Below are positions 22,423 to 31,292 of a stretch of 64,000 nt of DNA, one piece after another (position 1 is the stretch's first letter; the number at the start of each line of letters is the position of its first letter). Under the pieces are notes generated by a model. The model was given only the letters and a program-made list of their open reading frames with translations. It was not told the origin of the DNA and did not search any database. This DNA comes from Phytopseudomonas argentinensis (lineage in GTDB: Bacteria > Pseudomonadota > Gammaproteobacteria > Pseudomonadales > Pseudomonadaceae), in the NCBI RefSeq assembly GCF_900113905.1, contig NZ_FORC01000001.1, positions 1,796,060 through 1,860,059 of the forward strand, in the 5' to 3' direction. The position numbers were made by a program, and so were the translations under genes.

Positions 22423-23310
22423 TCATGCCTTTAGCACCTGCAAGCGCTCGGCCAGCGAGCCGGCCAACCATTGGGCGGCCGGCCCCAGCGCTTCATCGCG
22501 GCGAAATACCAGCTCCAGCGGCAGGGGTGGCGCGATCCAGTCGCTACGTAGTTCCACCAGGTGCCCTTGATACGTCGGATACTGCGCCACATGCCGCGGC
22601 AGGCAGGCCCAACCCAGGTTGCGCATCAGCAGCTCGGCCATCGAATAGAAGCTGTCCGCATGCCAGGCCGATGGGCTGATCCGTTCGTTGCCCGGGTACT
22701 GGGTATCCTGCAGGCTGATCAGCAGTTGCCGGTGGCGCGCCAGCTCACGGCGCCCGACCGCGCCGGCCTGGGCCAGCGGATGGCCGGCCCCACACACCAT
22801 GACCATTTCCACCATGCCCAGGCGCCGCCGTTCGAGCTCCACCGGCATGCCTTCGTGGTGAAACAGCAGGCCGAGGTCGGCGCGTCGCTCGATAAGCCGC
22901 CGCGCCACCACGCCTTGCCCGCCACTGGTCATCTGCACCTCCACACCGGGAAAGGCGCGCGCCAGGCCCTCCAGGCTGTCGAGCACAGGCGGCAGCGGCA
23001 AGGCCTCGTCCTGGGCGAGCCGCAGGCAGGCTTCTTCGCCCTGGGCCAGGCCGAGCGCCCGCCCCTCCAGCCGCTCGCACTGGCGCAGCAGCTCGCGGGC
23101 TTCTTCCAACAAGGCCAGCCCGGCGTCGGTCAAGCGGGGCTGGCGGCCGCTGCTGCGCTCGAACAGGCGCACCCCAAGATCGTCCTCCAGAGCCGCCACC
23201 GCCGTGCTGACCGCGGACTGCACGCGACCCAGCCGCCGCGCCACGGCCGAAAACGAATTGCCCTCGGCGACCGCGACGAAGACTTCCAACTGCTCGAGAT
23301 TCCAGCGCAC
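22423..23310 (-). CDS. LysR-family transcriptional regulator
   Basis: This is a 295-residue regulator with an N-terminal helix-turn-helix (FVAVAEGNSFSAVARRLGRV, then QSAVSTAVAALEDDLGV). The GTG start at 23310 is preceded by GGGAG. It is divergent from the EmrE-type efflux gene with 86 bases between, the same pairing as PA4989/PA4990 in PAO1. It is therefore a plausible regulator of that pump. The effector is unknown. Confidence 0.9.
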   Translation of the reverse strand: MRWNLEQLEVFVAVAEGNSFSAVARRLGRVQSAVSTAVAALEDDLGVRLFERSSGRQPRLTDAGLALLEEARELLRQCERLEGRALGLAQGEEACLRLAQDEALPLPPVLDSLEGLARAFPGVEVQMTSGGQGVVARRLIERRADLGLLFHHEGMPVELERRRLGMVEMVMVCGAGHPLAQAGAVGRRELARHRQLLISLQDTQYPGNERISPSAWHADSFYSMAELLMRNLGWACLPRHVAQYPTYQGHLVELRSDWIAPPLPLELVFRRDEALGPAAQWLAGSLAERLQVLKA

Positions 23311-23396
23311 AACCTATCTCCCATATAGATAGGTAATGAGTTTACCTAACAGCAGGCAACGGTAAAATTGCAGACTTGTTAAGAGGAGTGCTGCCG

Positions 23397-23729
23397 ATGA
23401 ATGGTTATCTCTATCTCGCACTGGCGATCGCCGCCGAAGTGATCGCAACCACCTCCATGAAGGCTGTCGACGGACTCAACAAACCCCTGCCGCTCTTGCT
23501 GGTGATCGCGGGCTACAGCATCGCCTTTTGGATGCTGATTCTGGTCGTACGCACCATTCCAGTGGGCATCGCCTACGCCATCTGGGCCGGCCTGGGGATC
23601 GTGCTGGTCAGCATCGCGGCGATGTTCGTCTACGACCAGAAACCGGATCTGCCCGCCGTGCTGGGCATGGGCCTGATCGTCAGCGGCGTAGTGGTGATCC
23701 AGCTGTTCTCCCGCGTCACCGGCCACTGA
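23397..23729 (+). CDS. emrE: Small multidrug resistance (SMR) efflux protein EmrE
   Basis: This is a 110-residue protein with four transmembrane helices. The essential acidic residue is Glu14 (LALAIAAEVIA), and Trp63 in AIWAGLGIV matches the E. coli EmrE position. It works as an antiparallel dimer exchanging protons for quaternary ammonium cations and dyes. AGAGGAG lies ahead of the ATG at 23397; an upstream in-frame start at 23376 would add 7 residues and lies before that RBS. Confidence 0.94.
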   Translation: MNGYLYLALAIAAEVIATTSMKAVDGLNKPLPLLLVIAGYSIAFWMLILVVRTIPVGIAYAIWAGLGIVLVSIAAMFVYDQKPDLPAVLGMGLIVSGVVVIQLFSRVTGH

Positions 23730-23768
23730 GCGTTATACTGCGCACCTGTTTTTCCGAGAGGCGCCCGC

Positions 23769-24944
23769 ATGTCCCAAACTCTGAGCACAGACGTCCTGAT
23801 TGTTGGCGGCGGCGTCGCCGGCCTATGGCTGAACGCGCGACTGCGCGCCAAGGGCTACGCCACGCTGCTGGTGGAGCGTGAAAGCCTGGGCGGCGGTCAG
23901 AGCGTCAAGTCCCAGGGCATCATCCACGGCGGCGCCAAGTATGCCCTGCATGGCGCCCTCAGCGGCGCTTCGGAAGCCATCGCGGATATGCCACGGCGCT
24001 GGCGCGAAGCCCTGGATGGCAGCGGCGAGCTGGATCTGTCCGGGGTGCGCCTGCTTTCTGATGCTCACTACCTGTGGTCGCCCGGCACCCTGGCCGGCAA
24101 CCTGACCAGCTTCTTCGCCAGCAAGGCCGTGCGCGGCCGCGTTGACCAGGTAAAAGGCGAGCAGCTGCCGCCCGCCCTGCAAAACCCGAAATTCAAAGGC
24201 AAGGTCTACCGCCTGGCCGAACTGGTGGTTGACGTGCCAAGCCTGATCGCCCGCCTGGCCGAGCTTGCCGGTGACAGCCTGCTGGCTGCCGACGACATTC
24301 AACCGCTGCACGACAATGATGGCCAACTGGTCGGCCTGCGCGTCGACGGTCGCGAGATCCGCGCCCAACGCATCGTGCTCAGCGCCGGCCGCGGCAATGC
24401 CGACCTGCTGGCCAGCCTCGACGTTCCTCAACCGGCCCAGCAGCTTCGCCCGCTGCATATGGTGATGGTCAAGGGCCCGAGTCTGAAGCCGCTTTACGCC
24501 CATTGCCTGGGCGGGGGGCCAAAGCCGCGGGTCACTGTCACCAGCCACCCGAGCGCCGATGGTGAGTGGGTCTGGTATCTGGGTGGCGACCTGGCCGAAG
24601 CCGACGGCGTGGCGCGCGACGAGGCCGCGCAGATCGACGCGGCGCGCAAGGAGCTCAGCCAGTTGCTGCCATGGATCGACTTGTCCACAGCCCAGTGGGC
24701 GACCTTGCGGGTCGAGCGTGCGGAGCCCGCGCAAAGCGGCTTTGTGCGCCCCGACAATGCCTTTATCAGCGACCAGGGCGCCCTGCTGGTCGGCTGGCCG
24801 ACCAAGCTGGCCCTGGCGCCGGACTTCGCCGATCGCGTGCTGAGCCATCTCGAGCGCGACGGCATTCGCCCAGCGGCTCACCCTGCCCTGCCCGAACTGC
24901 CGCGCCCGGTCATCGGCCGCACTGCGTGGGAGACGGCGTTCTGA
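23769..24944 (+). CDS. FAD-dependent oxidoreductase, DAO/glycerol-3-phosphate dehydrogenase-like
   Basis: This is a 391-residue flavoprotein with an N-terminal GGGVAG dinucleotide-binding motif (LIVGGGVAGLWLNARLR) and a substrate-side signature SVKSQGIIHGGAKYALHG, as in the DAO superfamily. The substrate is not known. GAGAGG precedes the ATG. Its stop overlaps the start of the following aldo/keto reductase gene by one base (TGATG), so the two are co-translated and probably act in one pathway. Confidence 0.85.
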   Translation: MSQTLSTDVLIVGGGVAGLWLNARLRAKGYATLLVERESLGGGQSVKSQGIIHGGAKYALHGALSGASEAIADMPRRWREALDGSGELDLSGVRLLSDAHYLWSPGTLAGNLTSFFASKAVRGRVDQVKGEQLPPALQNPKFKGKVYRLAELVVDVPSLIARLAELAGDSLLAADDIQPLHDNDGQLVGLRVDGREIRAQRIVLSAGRGNADLLASLDVPQPAQQLRPLHMVMVKGPSLKPLYAHCLGGGPKPRVTVTSHPSADGEWVWYLGGDLAEADGVARDEAAQIDAARKELSQLLPWIDLSTAQWATLRVERAEPAQSGFVRPDNAFISDQGALLVGWPTKLALAPDFADRVLSHLERDGIRPAAHPALPELPRPVIGRTAWETAF

Positions 24945-25777
24945 TGCGTGATCTGCACAGCCTTCGTCGTCCGCTGGGCTCCACCGGCCTGAGCGTTTCC
25001 CCGCTCGGCCTGGGCACCGTCAAGCTGGGCCGCGATCAGGGCGTCAAGTACCCCAACGGCTTCACCATCCCCGATGACCAGCAGGCCCTGCAGCTGCTCG
25101 GCCTGGCTCGAGAGCTGGGCATCAACCTGCTCGACACCGCGCCCGCTTACGGCAGCAGCGAACAGCGCCTCGGCCCGCTGCTGCGTGGCCAGCGCCAGGA
25201 CTGGGTAATCGTCAGCAAGGTCGGCGAGGAGTTCGACAACGGCCTGTCGCACTTCGACTTTTCCGCCGCACACACTCGCCGCTCGGTGGAGCGCAGCCTG
25301 AAACGTCTGGAAACGGACTATATCGACCTCGTCCTGGTGCATTCCAATGGTGACGACCTGTCGATTCTCCGCGACGAAGCCGTCTACGAGACCCTCGCCG
25401 AACTCAAGCAGGCCGGGCTGATCCGCGGTTTTGGCTTTTCCGGCAAGACCGTCGATGGCGGCCTGCTGGCCCTCGAACGCGGCGATTGCGCCATGGTCAC
25501 TTACAATCTTGGCGAGCAGCAGGAGCGTCCGGTATTGGACTATGCTGCCAGGCACGCCAAAGGCGTCCTGATCAAGAAAGCCCTGGCCAGCGGTCACGTC
25601 TGCCTGGACAGCGGTGTCGACCCGGTACGCGCCAGCTTCGAGCTGATCTTCGGCCATCCCGGGGTAGGCAGCGCCATAGTCGGCACCATCAACCCGCTGC
25701 ACCTGGCACACAACGTGGCCGTGGCTGCCGAGGTTATTGGCGGCACTAAAAGCGGTAACAGAGGATCAGCAGACTGA
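24944..25777 (+). CDS. Aldo/keto reductase
   Basis: This is a 277-residue NAD(P)H-linked reductase with a TIM-barrel. The catalytic tetrad is visible: Asp and Tyr in LLDTAPAYGSSEQRLG, Lys in VIVSKVGEE and His in LVLVHSNG. The ATG at 24944 overlaps the upstream stop; the longer frame upstream is only a shadow of the flavoprotein gene. It is paired with the FAD oxidoreductase in PAO1 as well (PA4991-PA4992, from memory). The substrate is unknown. Confidence 0.88.
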   Translation: MRDLHSLRRPLGSTGLSVSPLGLGTVKLGRDQGVKYPNGFTIPDDQQALQLLGLARELGINLLDTAPAYGSSEQRLGPLLRGQRQDWVIVSKVGEEFDNGLSHFDFSAAHTRRSVERSLKRLETDYIDLVLVHSNGDDLSILRDEAVYETLAELKQAGLIRGFGFSGKTVDGGLLALERGDCAMVTYNLGEQQERPVLDYAARHAKGVLIKKALASGHVCLDSGVDPVRASFELIFGHPGVGSAIVGTINPLHLAHNVAVAAEVIGGTKSGNRGSAD

Positions 25778-25846
25778 TGAACAGGCGTGCCGGGCACGCC
25801 GTTAATGCCGCCCAGGCGGCCGACCCCGACGCAAGAAGGAGCCGAC

Positions 25847-26812
25847 ATGCCGCGCATCATTTCCCGCAAGGACCCTGCCACCTTCAAGACCTTGCCGCTG
25901 TACGTGGAGGCCACACCTGACGGCCTCGCCTACCAGAGCCTCGGCCGCCCACTGAATTTCAGCGAAATGCTCGAACGGCGCAAACCCGTCGAGCTCCCCG
26001 ACAGCCAGCGCTTCGCGGTGGAACTGGCCAACCTCGGCGTATCGGTGCGCCTGACCCTGAACTGGCAGGGCCGCGAATACTGGCTGCTGGTACGTCAGCG
26101 CCGGCTTGATCGCGGCGACGTGGTGCTCAAGCTGATCTCCGGCTACGTGCCGGCCCACGAACTCAACCTGCCACTGCTGACCGCCATCCAGGAAGTGGCC
26201 GAAGAGTGCCTGCTGGAAACCAGCGAAGGCTGGCTGTACGGCCGCTTCGGCGACACCTGGCTGCCGGCGCCCTACGAGGGCACACTCAAGTACCGTGAAG
26301 ATATCCACTTCAGGCTCAGCCCGCTTTCCGGCGCCGCCCGCCCGGTGCAGTGCGGCAACTTGACCTTGCTGGAACGCCCGCGGGCTTACGTGCATGCTCC
26401 GACCGCCTCGCTGCAGCTGGTCTACGACTTGCGCCTGGATCTACCCAAGGAAGCCAGGCAGCCCAGCCTGCTGCACGTCGACGAGCAACTGGAGAACGGC
26501 AAGCTGATCGCCCGCCTGGATCATAGCCGCCCGGATCTCTACCTGATTCCGCTGGAAGGGGGCCGGCCCACCGCCGAGCTGTTGACCCTGCGCCAGGGTC
26601 AGCTGGTAGCGGCCAGCACTCGCGGCCTGTGGCTGGCGGAAAGTTTCGCCGCCCAGGACGGCTGGCTGGTGCGCGATGAGCGCATTCGCTGGAATGACTG
26701 GCTGGCGTTGCAGAACCTGACGCCGAAAGCCGAAAAGCCCGAGGGCATTGCCTTCAGCAACGCCCCTGCGCACTCGCCTCAGGTTCGCCTGGATACAGCA
26801 ACCGCGGTCTGA
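25847..26812 (+). CDS. Conserved protein of unknown function (PA4993-like position)
   Basis: This 321-residue protein is not recognised. It has no signal peptide or membrane segment. Visible features are many regularly spaced aromatic/charged strands (LNWQGREYWLLVRQRR, GWLYGRFGDTWLPAPYEG, HFRLSPLSGAARPV) suggesting a beta-rich fold. AAGAAGGAG lies just before the ATG at 25847, which fixes the start. It lies 69 bases after the aldo/keto reductase gene on the same strand and is closed by a terminator, so it may belong to that operon. Confidence 0.7.
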   Translation: MPRIISRKDPATFKTLPLYVEATPDGLAYQSLGRPLNFSEMLERRKPVELPDSQRFAVELANLGVSVRLTLNWQGREYWLLVRQRRLDRGDVVLKLISGYVPAHELNLPLLTAIQEVAEECLLETSEGWLYGRFGDTWLPAPYEGTLKYREDIHFRLSPLSGAARPVQCGNLTLLERPRAYVHAPTASLQLVYDLRLDLPKEARQPSLLHVDEQLENGKLIARLDHSRPDLYLIPLEGGRPTAELLTLRQGQLVAASTRGLWLAESFAAQDGWLVRDERIRWNDWLALQNLTPKAEKPEGIAFSNAPAHSPQVRLDTATAV

Positions 26813-26832
26813 TCGCAGCGTGCGCCACAAAG

Positions 26833-26860
26833 CAGAACCCCGCCAAGTGGCGGGGTTCTG
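26833..26860. terminator. Terminator hairpin between convergent genes
   Basis: Twelve-base perfect arms CAGAACCCCGCC / GGCGGGGTTCTG flank an AAGT loop. The T-run is short (TTCTGTT on plus). It separates the unknown gene (plus) from hldE (minus) and can serve both. Confidence 0.8.
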
Positions 26861-26869
26861 TTGGTGCGA

Positions 26870-28291
26870 TCAGCGACTGCGAATCTTCTCCACGATGGCC
26901 GTGGTCGAGCTGTTCTCGACCAGCCCCAGCACCCGCACCTCACCGCCATAGGCCAGCACGATGTCGGCGCCGACCACCTGGTCGATGCCGTAGTCACCGC
27001 CCTTGACCAGCACATCGGGCTGCACCTGCTTGAGCAGGCGCTCGGGCGTGTCTTCGCTGAAGCTCACCACCCAGTCCACGGCGCCGAGGCCGGCCAGCAC
27101 CGCCATACGGCGATCCACGGCATTGATCGGCCGGCCCGGGCCTTTGAGGCGGCTCACCGAAGCGTCGTCATTGATCGCCACGATCAAACGGTCGCCTTGC
27201 GCGCGCGCCTGTTCGAGGTAGGTCACGTGGCCGGCATGCAGGATGTCAAAGCAGCCATTGGTGAAGACGATCTTCTCGCCATGGGCGCGGGCATCCTCGG
27301 TGGCCAGCAGCAATTGTTCCAGGCTCAGCACACCACGCTCCGAGCCCTCTTCACGCTGCACGGCGCGGCGCAGTTCAGGCGTACTGATGGCTGCCGTACC
27401 CAGCTTGCCCACCACGATACCGGCCGCCAGGTTGGCCAGCGCCACCGCCTGGGGCAGATCCTCGCCTGCGGCAATGGAGGCGGCCAGGGTGGAGATCACC
27501 GTATCTCCTGCACCGGTCACGTCGAACACCTCGCGCGCCCGGGCCGGCAGGTGCAGGGGAGCGTGATCGGGTCGCAGCAGCGTCATGCCGTGTTCACCAC
27601 GGGTAACCAGCAAGGCGCCCAGATCAAGTTCGCGCATCAAGCGCGCACCGCGACTGACCAGCTCGGCTTCATCCTCGCAACGACCAACGATCAGCTCGAA
27701 TTCACTGAGGTTCGGGGTGATCAGGCTGGCACCCCGGTAGATGGAGAAATCCTTGCCTTTCGGGTCGGCCAGCACCGGAATACCACGGGCCCGGGCCGCC
27801 TTGATCAGCACCTGATGGTTCTGCAGGGCCCCTTTGCCGTAATCGGACAGCACCAGCACCTTGACCTGATCGAGCAGTTGCTCGACCTGCCTTGCCAAGG
27901 CATCGGCGTCAGTGTGGAACGGCTCTTCGAAATCCATGCGCAGCAGCTGCTGGTGGCGGCTCATGACCCGCAGCTTGACGATGGTCGGCTGATTTTCGAT
28001 GCGCTGGAAATAGGTCTTCACGCCAATGGCTTCGAGGCTCTGCTGCAGGCTCTGCGCGGCCTCGTCTTCACCCGTGACGCCAACCAGTACGGCTGGCGCG
28101 CCGAGGGCGGCGATATTCAGCGCGACATTGGCCGCACCGCCGGGGCGATCCTCGATCTGCTCGACCTTGACCACTGGCACCGGAGCCTCGGGCGATATAC
28201 GCGAGGTAGCGCCGTGCCAATACCGATCGAGCATGACATCACCCACCACCAAAACGGGTGCCTGATCGAAACGGGGCATGGATAACTTCAT
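26870..28291 (-). CDS. hldE: Bifunctional heptose 7-phosphate kinase / heptose 1-phosphate adenylyltransferase HldE
   Basis: This is a 473-residue two-domain enzyme. The N-terminal PfkB-type kinase has [15 protein letters not shown] and the late [15 protein letters not shown]. The C-terminal nucleotidyltransferase has [20 protein letters not shown], with the nucleotide-binding HxGH. It phosphorylates and then adenylylates heptose to feed ADP-heptose to WaaC and WaaF downstream in this window. GGAG lies 8 bases before the ATG. Confidence 0.97.
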   Translation of the reverse strand: MKLSMPRFDQAPVLVVGDVMLDRYWHGATSRISPEAPVPVVKVEQIEDRPGGAANVALNIAALGAPAVLVGVTGEDEAAQSLQQSLEAIGVKTYFQRIENQPTIVKLRVMSRHQQLLRMDFEEPFHTDADALARQVEQLLDQVKVLVLSDYGKGALQNHQVLIKAARARGIPVLADPKGKDFSIYRGASLITPNLSEFELIVGRCEDEAELVSRGARLMRELDLGALLVTRGEHGMTLLRPDHAPLHLPARAREVFDVTGAGDTVISTLAASIAAGEDLPQAVALANLAAGIVVGKLGTAAISTPELRRAVQREEGSERGVLSLEQLLLATEDARAHGEKIVFTNGCFDILHAGHVTYLEQARAQGDRLIVAINDDASVSRLKGPGRPINAVDRRMAVLAGLGAVDWVVSFSEDTPERLLKQVQPDVLVKGGDYGIDQVVGADIVLAYGGEVRVLGLVENSSTTAIVEKIRSR

Positions 28292-28454
28292 GCAGAAACT
28301 CCGGAATTGCTAAGCGCTAAAAAATAAACAGGATTTTAGCACAGCAATACCTTAAGCCCGACTCGCTGACTGGCGAGCCGATCATGCTCTATACGTAGCA
28401 GGAACATCGGTTAAACTTCGCTAGTTGTCCCATATCAATATGACGTAGACCCTG

Positions 28455-29114
28455 ATGCCACAATTGAGCAATGAGCAATTTTCCGCCCTCCGCCGGCACG
28501 CCGAGGTTATTGAGGCTGATCGCTACGGGGAGAAGGTGCTTAAACTGGCTGACGGTAGTTTTCTCAAATTGTTTCGTCGGAAGAGGCTGCTATCGTCGGC
28601 TACGCTGGTATCGCATGCCAGACGCTTTGCAAGCAATACTAGGGATCTGAAACGGCGGCATATCGCCTGCCCGGAAATCATTGACATCTATCGCATCCCG
28701 AACATCGAACGCACTGCCGTTCATTACTGGCCTCTACCTGGCAACACGTTGCGTCAGTTGCTAGCCTTGCCATGCGAGACGCACTCCAAGCTTGCCCATA
28801 ATCTGGGGATCTTGATCGCAGAACTGCATAACAAAGGTGTGTATTTCCGCTCACTGCATCTTGGAAATGTGGTCCAAGGCGAAGAGGGCCAGTTGGGCTT
28901 AATTGATATTTCTGACATGGTCTGTAGTAGCACTCCGCTCGGCCGCCTGAAGCGCTCACGTAATTTTCAGCACCTATTCCGTTACGAGCGAGATGTGGAC
29001 AAGTTACGGCCTTACAGGAATGAGTTCATAGAGGGCTATGTCGCGAATCTGCCCGACAAGGTGAGTGATCACTTTCGCAAACACCTTTCCAGACTCTTCG
29101 AGCAGATCACGTAA
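28455..29114 (+). CDS. Kinase-fold protein, LPS-kinase/toluene-tolerance family (PA4998-like)
   Basis: This 219-residue protein has the spacing of a small bacterial kinase: LKLADGSFLKLFRRKR near the N-terminus (Lys for ATP), HNKGVYFRSLHLGN in the catalytic-loop place and GLIDISDM as the metal-binding segment with Asp151. In the catalytic loop the expected Asp is Ser133, while His and Asn (HLGN) are kept. It may be a pseudokinase or use another base. It is divergent from hldE and convergent with msbA, the PAO1 PA4998 position. A role in LPS modification is inferred from context only. Confidence 0.72.
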   Translation: MPQLSNEQFSALRRHAEVIEADRYGEKVLKLADGSFLKLFRRKRLLSSATLVSHARRFASNTRDLKRRHIACPEIIDIYRIPNIERTAVHYWPLPGNTLRQLLALPCETHSKLAHNLGILIAELHNKGVYFRSLHLGNVVQGEEGQLGLIDISDMVCSSTPLGRLKRSRNFQHLFRYERDVDKLRPYRNEFIEGYVANLPDKVSDHFRKHLSRLFEQIT

Positions 29115-29140
29115 TAGGTGGCCGCCCCGCCCTAGCCATC

Positions 29141-29164
29141 AAAAAAGCCGGCACTCTCAGCCGT
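29141..29164 (-). terminator. Weak terminator-like hairpin after msbA
   Basis: In the msbA transcript a short 4-bp stem CGGC/GCCG with a 7-base loop is followed by GC and then six Ts, immediately after the stop. The stem is short, so efficiency is doubtful. Confidence 0.4.
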
Positions 29165-31012
29165 TCAGCTCGCTCTAGGATCGGATGCGCCTTTCTGGAC
29201 GCCCTGTACACCCTCAACAGCTTCACACTGCTCATCCAAGCCCATTGCATGCAGTCGTGCATAGTAGCCATTGGCTGCCAGTAGCGTCTCATGGGTACCA
29301 CGCTCGACAATGCGGCCTTGATCCATGACCAGAATCAGGTCGGCCTTTTCAATAGTGGAAAGCCGGTGAGCAATGACCACCGTGGTACGACCCTCCATGA
29401 CCTTATCCAAAGCGCTCTGGATATAACGTTCCGACTCGGTATCCAACGCCGAGGTAGCCTCATCCAGAATCAGCAGCGGCGCACTCTTAAGCAATGCGCG
29501 GGCAATTGCCAGGCGCTGGCGTTGCCCCCCGGATAGCATCACGCCGTTTTCGCCAACCACCGTATCGAAGCCCTGTGGCAAACGCTCGATGAACTCGCTG
29601 GCATAAGCTGAACGGGCAGCCTGCTCGACCTGCTCACGTGGCACATGGCGCAAATCGCCATAGGCAATATTGTTCAACACGGTATCGTTGAACAGCGACA
29701 CCTGCTGAGTTACCAGAGCAATATGTTTGCGTAGGTTCTCGATGCGATAATCCTCGATGGGCGAGCCATCGAGCAGAATCTGTCCCTGGTCATGTTGATA
29801 GAAACGTGGAATCAGATTGGCAAGGGTTGATTTACCACTGCCGGAGCGCCCCACCAGGGCTACCATCTGGCCAGGCTCGACGCTAAAGCTGATATCGTCC
29901 AGCACCACTCTATCAGTGCCTGGGTAAACAAAACTCAGGCCGCGAATATCCAGTGCCCCACGCACATTGTCTTTCTCGACCGTACCAGTATCCGGCTCAG
30001 GCGTTTCATCGAGTTGCTCGAAAATGCTCTCGGCACCTGCCAGGCCTTTCTGGATGGTCGAGCTGACCTCGGAAAGCTGGCGAATTGGTTTGGGCAGCAA
30101 ACCCGCGGCAGTAATATAGGCCACCAAATCGCCGACGCTGGCATCACCACGTAGGAATAGCACCAAGAACATCAGAAAAGCCATGGCGGCGTAATTGACG
30201 AACTGCAGCGAAGGGGTATAGATCGCACTGGTTCGAGTCATACGCAACTGCTTGCGTGTACTGTCCTCGCTCGCGTCGTGGAAACGCTCACGCTCATAGC
30301 GCTCGCCACCGAAGCTGCGTACCACGCGGTAGTTCTGAATAGTTTCCGAAGACACATGGGTCAGCTCGCCCATGGCGCCCTGGATCTTGCGGCTCTGACT
30401 GCGAAATTTCTTGCTGGCGCTTTTAACCATCAGGGCTATCAATGGCAAAATCGCCACCATCACCATGGTTAGCTTCCAGTTCATCCACAACAGGTAACCA
30501 AACAGGAAAACCACCGTAAGGCCCTCTCGCACCATTACCTTCAAGGCATCCGTGGCAGCACCGGTCACCGAGCCGACGTTATAGGTGATCCTTGAAATAA
30601 GGTAACCGGAGGAGTGGCTATCGAAGTACCGATTGGGCAAGGTCAGCAGGTTGTTGAAGAGCGCGATGCGTAAATCCTGTACCAGTCCGAGCGAGACCCT
30701 AGCCAGGTAGTAGCCTCCCAGGAACGAGCCGAGACCTTGCCAGACAGTGATTAGTAACAGCGCCAGGGGCACGCCATAGAGCAGCTGCATACTGCCCAGC
30801 AAGGGCAGGTCGACCAAAGCGGCTTCAGGACTGGCCAATCCATCGACGAAATATTTGAGCAGCCCGGCCAACATCGGCTGGGTCGAGGCGAAGATGATGT
30901 AGCCAATCATGCTGATGCCGAACATGAACCAATAGCGCCGCATATACCCCAACAAACGCATATACAGCTTGAAACTAGAAAAAGCCTGGGGACGGTTCAA
31001 GGCGTCAGGCAT
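29165..31012 (-). CDS. msbA: Lipid A-core flippase MsbA
   Basis: This is a 615-residue half-transporter. Six membrane helices (YWFMFGISMIGYIIFAST and others) are followed by an ABC ATPase with Walker A GRSGSGKST near residue 390, signature MLSGGQRQRLA near 490 and Walker B LLILDEATSALD near 515. It flips core-lipid A across the inner membrane. I chose the ATG at 31012 (MPDALNRPQ), which gives nearly the usual length; a second in-frame ATG at 31147-31192 or at 31057 is possible. It lies among core genes, as in PAO1. Confidence 0.95.
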   Translation of the reverse strand: MPDALNRPQAFSSFKLYMRLLGYMRRYWFMFGISMIGYIIFASTQPMLAGLLKYFVDGLASPEAALVDLPLLGSMQLLYGVPLALLLITVWQGLGSFLGGYYLARVSLGLVQDLRIALFNNLLTLPNRYFDSHSSGYLISRITYNVGSVTGAATDALKVMVREGLTVVFLFGYLLWMNWKLTMVMVAILPLIALMVKSASKKFRSQSRKIQGAMGELTHVSSETIQNYRVVRSFGGERYERERFHDASEDSTRKQLRMTRTSAIYTPSLQFVNYAAMAFLMFLVLFLRGDASVGDLVAYITAAGLLPKPIRQLSEVSSTIQKGLAGAESIFEQLDETPEPDTGTVEKDNVRGALDIRGLSFVYPGTDRVVLDDISFSVEPGQMVALVGRSGSGKSTLANLIPRFYQHDQGQILLDGSPIEDYRIENLRKHIALVTQQVSLFNDTVLNNIAYGDLRHVPREQVEQAARSAYASEFIERLPQGFDTVVGENGVMLSGGQRQRLAIARALLKSAPLLILDEATSALDTESERYIQSALDKVMEGRTTVVIAHRLSTIEKADLILVMDQGRIVERGTHETLLAANGYYARLHAMGLDEQCEAVEGVQGVQKGASDPRAS

Positions 31013-31292
31013 TACGTAGTACCCATCATCGAGATTGAGAGCGGCGAATACTAACATATCGATCCCCCCGGCGCCGCGGCAACCGGCCTGCAGCTGCGCC
31101 AACCTGAGCGCTAGCCCGGTCACGCTTAGAGTTTTGCAAGAACGGGAGTGCGCTTGTCGAACGGTTGCCACTATACAGTCAGTTAGTCGCACCTATTTTG
31201 AGATAGCCTGGTGGCAATGCCGGTATACTGCCTGCGACGCCCCACCGTACACTCCTTGATCATTCGGGGCTTGCAAAGCAGCGGAGCCATTG
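31013..31292. other. Divergent msbA / pyruvyltransferase-like intergenic region
   Basis: These 280 bases hold the start regions of two divergent genes. A good TATACT hexamer lies at 31224-31229 for rightward transcription, without a well-spaced -35. Part of it would be coding if msbA starts further upstream. Nothing else was recognised. Confidence 0.35.
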
